The notes beneath the pieces are model-generated. The model saw only the letters and a list, made by a program, of their open reading frames with translations. It was not told where the DNA came from and did no database searches. A program made the position numbers and the translations under genes. From the NCBI RefSeq assembly GCF_003255815.1, contig NC_037682.1, positions 9,798,711 through 9,862,710 on the forward strand: a stretch of DNA of 64,000 nt. The letters are read 5' to 3'. This DNA comes from Theropithecus gelada (taxonomy: Eukaryota > Chordata > Mammalia > Primates > Cercopithecidae). Shown piece by piece: positions 40,212-52,400 of the stretch (its first letter is position 1; each line of letters opens with the position of its first letter).

Positions 40212-43200
40212 ATGGCGACCGGAGCGAACGCCACGCCGTTGGGTAAGCTGGGCCCCCCCGGGCTCCCCCCGCTTCCCGGACCCAAAGGGGGCTTCGAGCC
40301 GGGCCCTCCGCCTGCACCCGGGCCTGGGGCGGGGCTGCTGGCTCCCGGGCCGCCGCCGCCCCCGCCCGTGAGCTCGATGGGGGCCCTGACCGCGGCCTTC
40401 CCCTTCGCGGCGCTGCCTCCGCCGCCTCCGCCGCCGCCCCCTCCGCCTCCCCAGCAGCCGCCGCCGCCTCCACCTCCACCGTCCCCCGGCGCCTCGTACC
40501 CGCCGCCGCAGCCGCCCCCTCCGCCGCCGCTCTACCAGCGCGTCTCGCCGCCGCAGCCGCCGCCACCCCAGCCGCCGCGTAAGGACCAGCAGCCGGGCCC
40601 GGCCGGCGGCGGAGGAGGTGAGTCGGGCCGAAAGAGCGCGAGAGGCGTCGCGCGGACGGGCCCGGCCGCCTGAGGGGCGCGCGGCGGCGGCGACGGCGGC
40701 TGCACGCGGCAGGGGCGCGCGCGCGCGCGCGCGCACGGGGAGGCCCGGGCGGAGGCGCCCCGGGGCGCGCGCGGCCTGGTTCTAGGGCCTCGAGTGCGCA
40801 CGCGCGCTGTTGGGGAGGGCTGGGCGGGCGGGAGGCGCTCTGTGCGCAGACGCAGTGAGGTGGCCGGGCTGTGCGGCGCAGTTCTATAGACTCGGGGCCC
40901 CCTATTGCCCTTCAGTCCGCTGGTGTGGGGAAGAGGGGTGGCGGATGTTCAGCACTGGACGGGGTGCTGGTTGTGAATGCCAGCAGGGCGTGAAAGCCTC
41001 ACCTGATGATGTGTGGCGGCTCCTTTCTGGTCTTGAGCCAGAATGGGAACCATACCAAGGATAGCTGCTCTGCTTGTATAGCAAGGCAGGGTTTTCATCC
41101 GGGAGAGGTTGGCATGCTTCAGGTGATGGTTGGGTCTGATCTTTTTTGGTCTCTTGTGGGGAGAGAACTCTAGTTTTTTAATCTCCGTTCAGTATCCTTA
41201 GATCTCAGTCTGACCGGCTCCCCTGTCACTTTGTTTTAAAAAGTTTTTCCTTCTGATCGTGTATCGCCTGGGAAATAGAAGGACTCTTGTGCTAAATGTA
41301 GGGAGTTTCTGCCTGTGTGTGGGGGAAGGACAACTTGGCTGCTATTGTATAGGTTGTTGTTTGTTGAATTTTTGATAGATCCTTTTAAAAGTTCAGACTC
41401 TGAGTGTCCAACTGGCCAGGAAAATTGAATGCTGATCTTGGCCAAACTTACGAAGACAAAAGTGATCTTGTTGAAGAATTGGGCTTTTCCCACTCGGTAG
41501 GGTATAACTAGGTTTAGCTCTCCTCCTGCCTCTCATAGAAAAGTGACTGGTGAGGGGAGTGGAGGTGGGCAGAGCCCCCAGTCCCATCAGGGCTGCTTTA
41601 CAAACCTATGATTCTTCAGTGTATTTGTGTCTCCCCTGGGGATTTCAAGAGCGCTCATGGTTGGTGTAGTATATATCTAACACTCTCTGCAGTCGTATAC
41701 ATTAAGATTACCATGTTTACATATTTGACAGTTTTTCTAGACAAAAGAAGGTGAAATGTTAACTTGCCTGACCCAGGACCACATACCCTTGTAGTGGCCA
41801 TAAGCTTTAAATCTCTGATCTCTGAGGTTTGTTTTCTGGTTTTTTGCTGTTTAAGTTTTAGGTTAAGCTCTCAGTTTCACAATCTACAGAGTTTCTGTGT
41901 AGTACTTTAAATACCCTTAACTGTCTGTTGGTAACTATTTATATTTACATCTGATGGGCTTTGTCTCTGCCTTTAGACTTCCCAAGTAAGAAGCGGAAGA
42001 GGAGCCGCTGGAACCAAGACACAATGGAACAGAAGACAGTGATTCCGGGAATGCCTACAGTTATTCCCCCTGGACTTACTCGAGAACAAGAAAGAGCTTA
42101 TATAGGTAAATATACGTTCTGCATCCAAATGCACTTTGAGATTGTTACGATTTATTCTGAGCAAGATCTGCATTTCTTGAAAGTTTGAGATTGTAGTTAT
42201 CTTTTTTGAGATGAGATATTTTCATGACTTTGGTATCATCTGTCAGTTTTTGCCCAGTGAGTTCTGCATTTGCAGCTCCTTGTTTTGGTCTGTTCATAAC
42301 TGCAGTGTTCTCCATGAGTGTCAGGAAGGTAGGGTCTCACTTAGGGGTAAGAACAGTCCCCAGACCAGCAGCCCACCCTTTTCAGCTGCTGCTGTTCATT
42401 GCCAGTTGATGAGGTGAGTGTCATCTGCCTCTCTGGACAGGCCCCAGTGGAGAACACCGCAGGTACTGTAAACCAAGTACTTTTCACAGCATGGCCTTTC
42501 ACCATAATTTCATATTTCTCCCCCTAAAATGTGGTCTTTTACTCTTTATAGGTACTTTCTGAAAGAAAAAAAAAAACTGACAAAAAGTGGTTCTAAAAGT
42601 GTGTTTACAATTTATCCCTTTTTATTTTCTTGAATTTAAGAATTTAACCTTCCCTTCAACATCTTTTCTGGTTTGGTTTATGGAGAGCTGTCTTAAAATG
42701 AAGGCTCTTGTATTTACTCTTAACTCTGCTGGGAAAGGGATATTGCATGGATATGGAATGAAGTGCTAGGATAAAAAGGTTTTATCTGCTGGGAGGTTTT
42801 GAGAATTAAGAATGACTGTCCACAGTGGAATTGAAATTAACTTCAAAATTGCTTTTTTGAAAAAAAGTTTTTAATGAAAGTTTTACCTTTTAAAGCTGTC
42901 TCAAAAAAGTTCACTTGATAAACATTTTCTACTAACTAAATAAACATCCCCTTTGGAGGAAATTCGGGCAAAGACCTCCTAAGCCTACGAGGCTGTGGCC
43001 TTCACAACCAAAACGCTTCAAGGCCAGCATGTTACTACTCTTGAGGGTCTTAATTTCCTGTTTTTTAGACTGCTGAGAATTTTGAGGCGTTGGAATTGTC
43101 TGTCTCCTTTCACAGTACTACTAATACTTACTCTTTACCCTACTGTTCTGTCTACCCCCACCCATTCCCTTGTGTCTCATATTAGACGATTCTGGGTCTT

Positions 43201-43404
43201 TACAACCTTTAATGCCCCTAGTGGAGTGGTATCCCAAGAACACAAGCATACTTAGAAAATGGGAAGAGCGCAAATTCCTTACATCTCTCCATTTCTCTTT
43301 CTGTGGAGGGCTGGTTAGTTCATTGGGCCCTAAGGGCTATTTATAGCTATAATCAAAATAGATAGAATCAAAGGAGAGGTGTAGTTCTTCAAAGAAGAAA
43401 ATGA

Positions 43405-43445
<41 letters not shown>

Positions 43446-46400
43446 NNNNNNNNNNNNNNNNNNNNNNNNNNNNNNNNNNNNNNNNNNNNNNNNNNNNNNN
43501 NNNNNNNNNNNNNNNNNNNNNNNNNNNNNNNNNNNNNNNNNTTTTATTTTTTTTTTTTTGAGACGGAGTCTCGCTCTGTCACCCAGGCTGGAGTGCAGTG
43601 GCCGGATCTCAGCTCACTGCAAGCTCCGCCCCCCGGGTTTACGCCATTCTCCTACCTCAGCCTCCCGAGTAGCTGGGACTACAGGCGCCCGCCGCCTCGC
43701 CCGGCTAGTTTTTTGTATTTTTTAGTAGAGACGGGGTTTCACCGTGTTCGCCAGGATGGTCTCGATCTCCTGACCTCGTGATCCGCCCGTCTCGGCCTCC
43801 CAAAGTGCTGGGATTACAGGCTTGAGCCACCGCGCCCGGCCCGAAAATGACCCTTTTTATTTAGATCAGGCCACGCATCTCCATAGTCAGTTAGGAAGAC
43901 TCACCTTCCCCTCTCAGTGAAGGTGACTTTCACCTCGAGTTGTTGAGCTTAATACTCAACTGCAAAGTCAGAATTTTTTAGTATAAAGGAGCTTGGGGAG
44001 CCATGTGTCTCACTAATTTTCTGTCTTCCACAGTATATACTGCTTTGTCCAGGATGCCCTCAGTGTCTGTCTTTTTTTTTTTTTTTTGGAGAGACGCAGT
44101 CTTACTCTGTCGCCAGGCTGGAGTGTAGTGGTGCGATCTCGGCTCACTGCAGCCTGCTCCTCTCAGCTTTAAGCGAGTCTCCTGCCTCAGCCTCCCAAGT
44201 AGCTGGGACTACAGGCACACGCCACCACGCCCAGCTAATTTTTTTTGTATTTTTAGTAGAGACAGGGTTTCACCATGTTGGCCAGGATGGTCTTGATCTC
44301 TTGTCCTCATGATCTGCCCGCCTCGGCCTCCCAAAGTATTGGGATTACAGGCGTAAGCCACTGCGTCTGGCCGGTATCTTTCGATAATAATGGGTTTTCA
44401 TTTCTTCAGGGTTTCAGTGTGTGGGTGTGGTATAGCCCTGTGGATGTATTTAAAGTTAGAAGCAATCTTTGGTTAGATGCATTAATCCTGTCTTGGAACC
44501 AGCTCAATTTTAACCCAACCTAGTAACACTTGCCCTTATTGGAGATGCCTGCTCAAAATTCTCAGATGCTACGAAGGTAAGGAACAGGTGGTTATTCCGC
44601 ACGTTGAAGAAAGCTGCTCTGGCTCTGCAGTTCCCATTATCTTGGAAAATCAGCCGTGTAACATTTCCCTGGAGTCACTGGCAACTTTTGTGAAACCCTC
44701 ATCTCTCTTTTTCATGCACAGCCTCATTGGTCAAGGCCCGAGAGCCACGTACATTGTCCTTGATCACACATTCCATTCTTCTACACGCCTGCTCCCCATA
44801 TGAATAGCGAGCCTGAAAAGAAATTCTTAGCACTTTATGGTTACTGGTTTATTAAGATATGTGGTTTGTCATTTAATGTTTGAATAAATATTTCGTATAA
44901 TTGAATAAAAGCTGCAGGTATTGGGAGACCCTTACTAGTACAGGTCTGGTTGTACAGAAAGAGTATGTACAAATTCTGTAAGGTGTTGAATTTTGTTGTT
45001 AAATGTCTTATTTAAGGAATTTTAAATGCGGTATTAATGAAAATGATCTTTGCTCAAATGGTATTTTTCCTTGTCCCATGTTAATTGGGTCTCATTTTGG
45101 GCTATGTCTAATATTTAATGAAGAAAAACTCAATTCTTGCCCTCAAGTAATTTGATGGGAATCGGGTATTGGTGACATAACATGGTTTTTGGTTCTGGGT
45201 ACCAATTGTAAGCAAGCCTTGGTGGGGAGGAAGAGGTGAAACACCTCGAAATTGCTTGGATGTTAGCCTTAGTGAACAGTCTTTATTGCTAACCCCTCTT
45301 CCAACAAACTGTTTGCTTCCTTAAGTGATAACCATTTTGAAGTGAAAAAAACCTATAGATGTAAAAGGACTCCTGCCGATAGGTGGTTGGGGGTTTTTGC
45401 TTCAATGTGTTCACTGATCAATCGTCCCTTTCAAAGTCTCCGAGTTCTTCATGCTTGTTGTTGAGATTTGAGATGTTTATTGGTAACATTGTCTTTTTTC
45501 CATCCTTTTTTTTCTTTCCTAACCTGGTTTCTTCCAGTGCAACTGCAGATAGAAGACCTGACTCGTAAACTGCGCACAGGAGACCTGGGCATCCCCCCTA
45601 ACCCTGAGGACAGGTTGGGAAACAGTTTTAACCAGCTGACAGTAACGCTTTTACCTTTTTCTCAATACGTTTTACTGGTGGCAACATATTGTGTCAGTTC
45701 AATAAAATCCTAGTATGACGACTGTACCCTGACCACTCTGGGGATTAAGGTTTAATTAGAAATAATGTATGGTCAGTCAACAGTTAGAAAATTGGAATAA
45801 ACCTTAAATGTTGGGAGAATAAAAAGTTACAGGAAAATGGACAACTGGTTTCCAATTGGTAAGCATGTAGATCTTAACCTGATTTACCCACCCTTAGGGA
45901 CAGTGAGGTGACCTGTTAACCTGCCTTTTCAGTACCTGCTTTGGCCGAAAGCCCAGGGCATAGAGTTTTTCTCACAGGTACACGGTGCAGGGACTAAAAA
46001 TATTTTTGAGCATCACTGAATTTGAGCAAGCCAGGAGCTCTGGTCCGCTCATTGCTGCAGTCTTCCTGCTCATGGTTTTGAGATGGTTTCAAAATCAGAT
46101 GAGATTTCTAACCAACTTCCTTCACTGCCAGTTAACTTTCAGCCTTGGCCATTGCCTTGGGGGTGTTGGGAGGGGCCAGAATATTCTCACCTATTTTGGG
46201 AAGGCATGCAACCACCCCTAAATTACTTTTTTTTTTTCCTTAAAGGGAGTGTGGGCCTCAAACAGCTGTGGTCATGTCATTTCAATTTGCAGTTTCTCTC
46301 ACCTCAGAAAAATAATTTGTGTGGGGGAGATGAACTTTTTTAAACTGGAATTTTATTAGCTGATTGAACAGCTAAAATTGGTCATTTAATTTGAAGGGCA

Positions 46401-49400
46401 GTAAGTCTCTCCCTCTCACTGAATTTTCTCTTAGTGCATACAGCATAGTTGAAAAGACTTTGCTTTAAAAAGTAGTGTTTTTGGCTTTTGTTACCTAGTT
46501 AATAGCTTTTTAAATCAGGAAGATGATGTAATGGCTTTAGAAGTCACTCACTCATGCATCTTTCTTCCGCCCTTTGCCAGGAAACATTAACTTCCTTGTT
46601 TCTGCATATTGACTCTTTAATTTTACTTACTACGTTTGCTATATTTTACCTGTAGATAGATTTTGGTTGTAGGGTTGTGTTGTGTTTCATTTCTTTTTAA
46701 AGTTTTTTTTTTTAAATTTACATTGTAGGTCATAGACCACAACTGTTTAGTGCCTTTTTGGCCTTTTTCCCTTTAATAATATGTCTACAGGTCACCAGTC
46801 AATTCCTCCAAAGGTTGAATTTTTAACAAACCTTCTTTGCTTCCTGGATAACTGGGATTAGAATTTAGTTGATCTAGCCGATGCCTATTGGAGGTGAAGA
46901 AGTCGGGCCAGTCTAACCTCTAGAGTACTAGTTTTTGCCTTTCACTTCTGCAATTTGGGAAGAGGTTAAACTGTTGTGAGGCCTTCACATGGCCAATTGG
47001 GTAATTGGGTGCTGGTAAGACTTGTTTTTGTAACTAGCCAAGAGTGCTTAATTCTAGACAGCTATGGGGTGGGAATTAGAAATGTCAAGCATGTTAGAAA
47101 TAAAACCAGAGCAGGGTTTTTCCTCCCTTGTATTCAGTTTTGAAAGAGGCCCTAATGCCTGATTGGTTTTGCTTTTGAGCCCAGGTTGGAGGGAAATGCA
47201 TGGGTTTTCTTAATTAAGATAATTTATTAAAAAGGTGTTATATCAATTAAGCCACTTTATTGTTTTTCGATGCTGCTTAACTTGCACAGTAAAACATGTT
47301 TAAAACTTTTCTTGTAGACTTAAATGTATAAGATGGTAGTCTAATGAGCTGGGGTATGTTTGCTTTTGTTCACTTTTACTGGATTGTGCTAACAGTTTAT
47401 ACAAATGCTAGAAACGGAGGTGTCATTTAGCCGTCATTAGCCATGAACAAACCTGACCTTTTATTCCATCGTGTGTGTAACGTGGTGTGACATGGTTCCC
47501 TTTAGGCTGAAGACAGTGGGAGCAGCCGAGTTCAGTCCTTGCTCTCCAACTAGGCAAGGTTCTCTCAACTAAACCAAGGGTATAGGAGTCTTGACTACTT
47601 TCAGGATGTTTTTTTAATAACCTGATCCACATGGTCTCTTCCCTTCTTGCAGCTGCTACTAAATTTTCATTCAGAATATCAAGCTATGGTCCTTTTTGTA
47701 ATCTTAACTCAAAATTCTAGGAGTGTAACCTCTCTTTTTTATTACCGCAAAATCCAGCTGTGGTAAACTGACCATTTTATCATTATATTTTTTTACTTGT
47801 AGCAACAGCATTTTACTCCTTAAAAAAATGAGAGAGAGAAAATCTGCTTTCTGGACTTGTAAACTCTGGTGGAGAATCATAGGTTTTCCCCTTGCTGTTT
47901 GCAGGTTCAGACCCTAGACAAGTATTTGACCAAATCTGCATTTGCAGCCTCTCGCAGAAGCTGCTTTAGCACTTTAACGTTTTTCTCTACTCAGACTCCC
48001 CAACCTCGAACAGCCAGAAAACAGGTTGTCTCCTGGGCCTTGGACACAGCCAGCCAGGCCATTGAAGGAAAAGCAAAGACGAAGCCTTGAACCATCTCTC
48101 TCCATTGTGGGGGCCAGTAGCTGCAGTAGCCTTCAGTCCCAGTTGCATAAGGAGCTCATGCGCACTATGTGTTAGGGGTACAGAAGCTTTTCCTCGTAGG
48201 GCATTAGCTCTCCAAGAGTGAACATTTTGCCTAAACTTGGGGTTTCTGTGGTTCATAAAGTTGGAATATTGTAATTTTTTTTCAAATGGAAGAAAATCCA
48301 TATTTGGCAAGAAGACTCCAGGGGATGATACTGTCCTTGCCACTTATAGTCCAGAGATTTTCCCCAAAGGATAGACATTTTTTCTCTCATCACTTCTAGA
48401 TGCAAAACCTTTTTTTTTTTCCTTTCTCACACACACCCCAGACCCTTAATGTTCAGCCAGCTTCCATCTCCCCATTCCACACGATCTTGAGTAGCACACG
48501 TTATGGTCGGTTCCTCCGGAGTGTTGTATTAGGGTCTGAGAGGCAGAGGGGCTGGGAAAGACTTGTTATAGTCCGTGTGGGAATGAGAGAAGTCGGGGCA
48601 GAATAGTAAACAGGAGTCTGTTTCCCACAGGTCCCCTTCCCCTGAGCCCATCTACAATAGCGAGGGGAAGCGGCTTAACACCCGAGAGTTCCGCACCCGC
48701 AAAAAGCTGGAAGAGGAGCGGCACAACCTCATCACAGAGATGGTTGCACTCAATCCAGATTTCAAGCCACCTGCAGATTACAAGTAAGCAGAGGGGCTAG
48801 GTCATCTGGGATGAGGACACATGCAGATCATGGGTGACCTGCTGGGATGGGACAATATTGGCACTACTCACCTCTTACCCCAAATCACCCATAATTAGCA
48901 CTTGGTGTACCAGTAGTTAGTTTTAGAAAAGCTACTGACTGCGTCGTTCTCCAGAAATGTGTGCAGTGACAGGCTTTTCTTTCTTAGACCTCCAGCAACA
49001 CGTGTGAGCGATAAAGTCATGATTCCACAAGATGAGTACCCAGAAATCAACTTTGTGGGGCTGCTAATCGGGCCCAGGTGAGTAACTGCTAGTCTATAGG
49101 ATATAGAATTCCTTTAAAGCCTCTGAGATGTGTCTGTTTTGTGCCTAATTGGGTACTGTTGGCTTACTTTTCCCCTTTTTGGTAGGACATTCATTTTGAC
49201 TGAATTAATGCGTTTCTGTGAGAAGGTGTTTTAACTTCCGCGCTAGTGCGGAGAAGTCAAATCCTCAGGTTTACTGTGGCTGACTGTAATGTAGAGTTCA
49301 TGGAGCTTTTGGTGGGAAAATCCAATTCTCTGTACTTTTGGTTTCCCACCAGTGTCAAATTGGTCCAGCCTCCGTTCCCTCTTGAGTATGAACTTGTCAG

Positions 49401-52400
49401 GTATAAACTCAGTCATTTCTGCCTTTCTATAGAGGGAACACCCTGAAGAACATAGAGAAGGAGTGCAATGCCAAGATTATGATCCGGGGGAAAGGGTCTG
49501 TGAAAGAAGGGAAGGTTGGGCGCAAAGATGGCCAGATGTTGCCGGGAGAAGATGAACCACTTCATGCCCTGGTCACCGCCAACACAATGGAGAACGTCAA
49601 AAAGGCAGTGGAACAGGTGAGTGGTGAGCCCAGAAAGGAAGCCTCTTGGCAGAAACCTAGGCGGAAGCCCTAAGCACTTAACTGTTCATTGCATATTCAC
49701 TAGATAAGAAACATCCTGAAGCAGGGTATCGAGACCCCAGAGGACCAGAATGATCTACGGAAGATGCAGCTTCGGGAGTTGGCTCGCTTGAATGGGACCC
49801 TTCGGGAAGACGACAACAGGTATGTGATCAGTTTAAAGGAGAGTGTGTGGAGACCTGAAGAACCTGTGGAAGTACAGATTGTCCCCTTGCATTGACCTCT
49901 TTTTCCCTTGATAGGATCTTAAGACCCTGGCAGAGCTCAGAGACCCGCAGTATTACCAACACCACAGTGTGTACCAAGTGTGGAGGGGCTGGCCACATTG
50001 CTTCAGACTGCAAATTCCAAAGGTGAGGGGCTGGCTCTTGCGGTTTCCTGGTAGCCTGCAATGTGCAGGACAACTCTTTTGTCACATTAATTGGTTGCTG
50101 TTAATCTTACCAAGAGAAACATCCTTTCTGTTAGTGTGGTCTGTAATGGTGTGATTTAAAGCCCAGGATGATTAGAAATAGGCTGTACAGATACCCCTGT
50201 TTGTCTTAACCCCAAGAAAACTGGAAGCTTCTGTTTTCGGTATAAATGTTTTCATTGGGGCTCAGTAGGAAATTCACTGCTTTTGCTGTTCAGAATTGGT
50301 TCAAGAAGACTAAGCAGTCTCTACAGATTTCTGACCAGTCGCAAGTCAGCACTGGATATCAACACTTTTTGACTAACTGGCAAATATGTAAAGGTTTGTT
50401 CAGGAAGTTCGTTCTGGCAGTTGTGCCAGTCTTGCATAGATTTTTCCTTTCCTCAAACTGGGAATAAATTTTGATGAAATTGACTTGAGAGAACCTGTGC
50501 TTCCTCGATGGTCAGGGTCTCCTGTGCTCTTCACCCAGGGCCCCTCTGCTCTGGTGATCCCAGATGCAGAACTGGGCACGAAACTGAAGATCTAATGAGA
50601 CTGTTGAGAGCCATGCCCAGTAAGGGGTTAGAAAGATGTGTGATGATCTGGTGGTTGAATTCTTCAAAAGTTTATATTGGTTTCTCAGGATAAAAGCTTC
50701 CTTCTTAACAAATTTTTCCCCTTTCTCTGTTTGTGTCCCTCACCCCACTTCAGGCCTGGTGATCCCCAGTCAGCTCAGGATAAAGCACGAATGGATAAAG
50801 AATATTTGTCCCTCATGGCTGAACTGGGTGAAGCACCTGTCCCAGCATCTGTGGGCTCTACCTCTGGGCCTGCCACCACACCCTTGGCCAGTGCACCTCG
50901 TCCTGCTGCTCCCGCCAACAACCCACCTCCACCGGTGAGCCTGGGGGCTGGTTCTCTTGGTCTGGCTTCTCCATTCTCTACTGCAGAGACTGGGAGCTAT
51001 GGCCACGTGGTTTGGGTAGAGCCGATAGATGGATGTGAATGGCAACATTGTTCTTCCGGGATCTCAGGCCACTTTGGGAAGACCTTGTTACTGTGTTCTG
51101 GTCCTGTGGCATTACCAGAAGAACAATGTTGCCACTAGGGGGCACAGGCAGGGACGTTGGCGGGAAATGCTCTCACGTAGTCTCTCATGTCTACCACCCA
51201 GAGCCGCCCACCCTGGATGAATTCTGGCCCTTCAGAGAGTCGGCCCTACCATGGCATGCATGGAGGTGGTCCTGGTGGGCCCGGAGGTGGCCCCCACAGC
51301 TTCCCACACCCATTACCCAGCCTGACAGGTGGGCATGGTGGACATCCCATGCAGCACAACCCCAATGGACCCCCACCCCCTTGGATGCAGCCACCACCAC
51401 CACCGATGAACCAGGGCCCCCACCCTCCTGGGCACCATGGCCCTCCTCCAATGGGTAAGTAAGTGTCAGACCAGAAACCTTGGGGCTTTGGGATAAGCAA
51501 GGGGTTATGTCAGGTCACTGTTTGCTAGAAGCAACTCTCAAGTAGCTGGGCAATGTGCCAGATCTGCCTGACTTGCCTGGGTTATGGCTCTGGAAGGAGC
51601 AAGATTCCATTCTGGTTCAGGGAGTGATGCTGTGTTGGGTAGGCACAGACCTGCCTTTTACAGGCATGGTTTTCAGAACTCGCGTTAAGGATAGCAACTC
51701 AGGTTATCACAGGGGTGGCTTCCCTGGCCAGTTCCAATGTCCTGCTAAGTCCCTGCTCTTTCCTTCCATCAAGATCAGTACCTGGGAAGTACGCCTGTGG
51801 GCTCTGGGGTCTATCGCCTGCATCAAGGAAAAGGTAATGGCTGTCTGCTGACTGTGGGTCTTCACCTAGGCTTGGGTGAGTGGGGGCTCTGGCCCAAATT
51901 CCCCCCTTTCCCTGAGGCCTCATCTTTACCTCCACCTACCCGCAGGTATGATGCCGCCGCCACCTATGGGCATGATGCCGCCACCGCCGCCGCCTCCCAG
52001 TGGGCAGCCCCCACCCCCTCCCTCTGGTCCTCTTCCCCCATGGCAACAGCAGCAGCAGCAGCCTCCGCCACCCCCTCCGCCCAGCAGCAGTATGGCTTCC
52101 AGTACCCCCTTGCCATGGCAGCAAAGTGAGTAGAATATTTTGGGCTTGTGGGGGTGGGTGGGATGGGGGTGGGGCTGACAGGAACCATAGAGCCTCACAC
52201 AAGCAGGCAGGTGCCTTGGGATGAGCCCCTGGGCTCTGCTGGGGTTGTGAACAGAAAGGGCCTCCTGGTCCAGGGGGTGGAGGGGCATCTTGAAGAGGAG
52301 AGCTGATGTTTGGTGTGGTTGTGTCTGAGGAGAGGTTCGTGGGGGCCTGAAGGGGAGCCTGCTATTGTAGGTAGGGGGCCAGAAGTCCAGAGCCTCGCAG

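Larger units (their letters stand above)
39360..40860 (+). promoter_or_regulatory. SF1: SF1 CpG island and promoter
   Basis: A 1.5 kb GC- and CpG-rich block surrounds coding exon 1. Upstream motifs include an X-box-like site plus a perfect CRE (39454-39481), an NRF1-type site ACGCATGCGCAC (39556-39567), and five CCAAT boxes on the same strand at 39698, 39751, 39917, 39954 and 39997. A TATATA occurs at 39551, but the CpG-rich context suggests dispersed initiation. The 5' UTR probably begins between about 39,750 and 40,050; the exact start is not determinable here. Confidence 0.75.
42106..45537 (+). other. SF1: SF1 intron 2
   Basis: AT-rich intronic sequence with two antisense Alus and the N gap. 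Otherwise unique; no further exon or RNA gene recognised. Confidence 0.85.

Noticed and set aside
39829..40801. Antisense Arg/Ala-rich open frames (up to 267 codons) over SF1 exon 1
   Set aside because: They are the mirror of the proline-rich GC-rich sense exon, with no recognisable domain. A divergent transcript is possible, but a protein is not supported.
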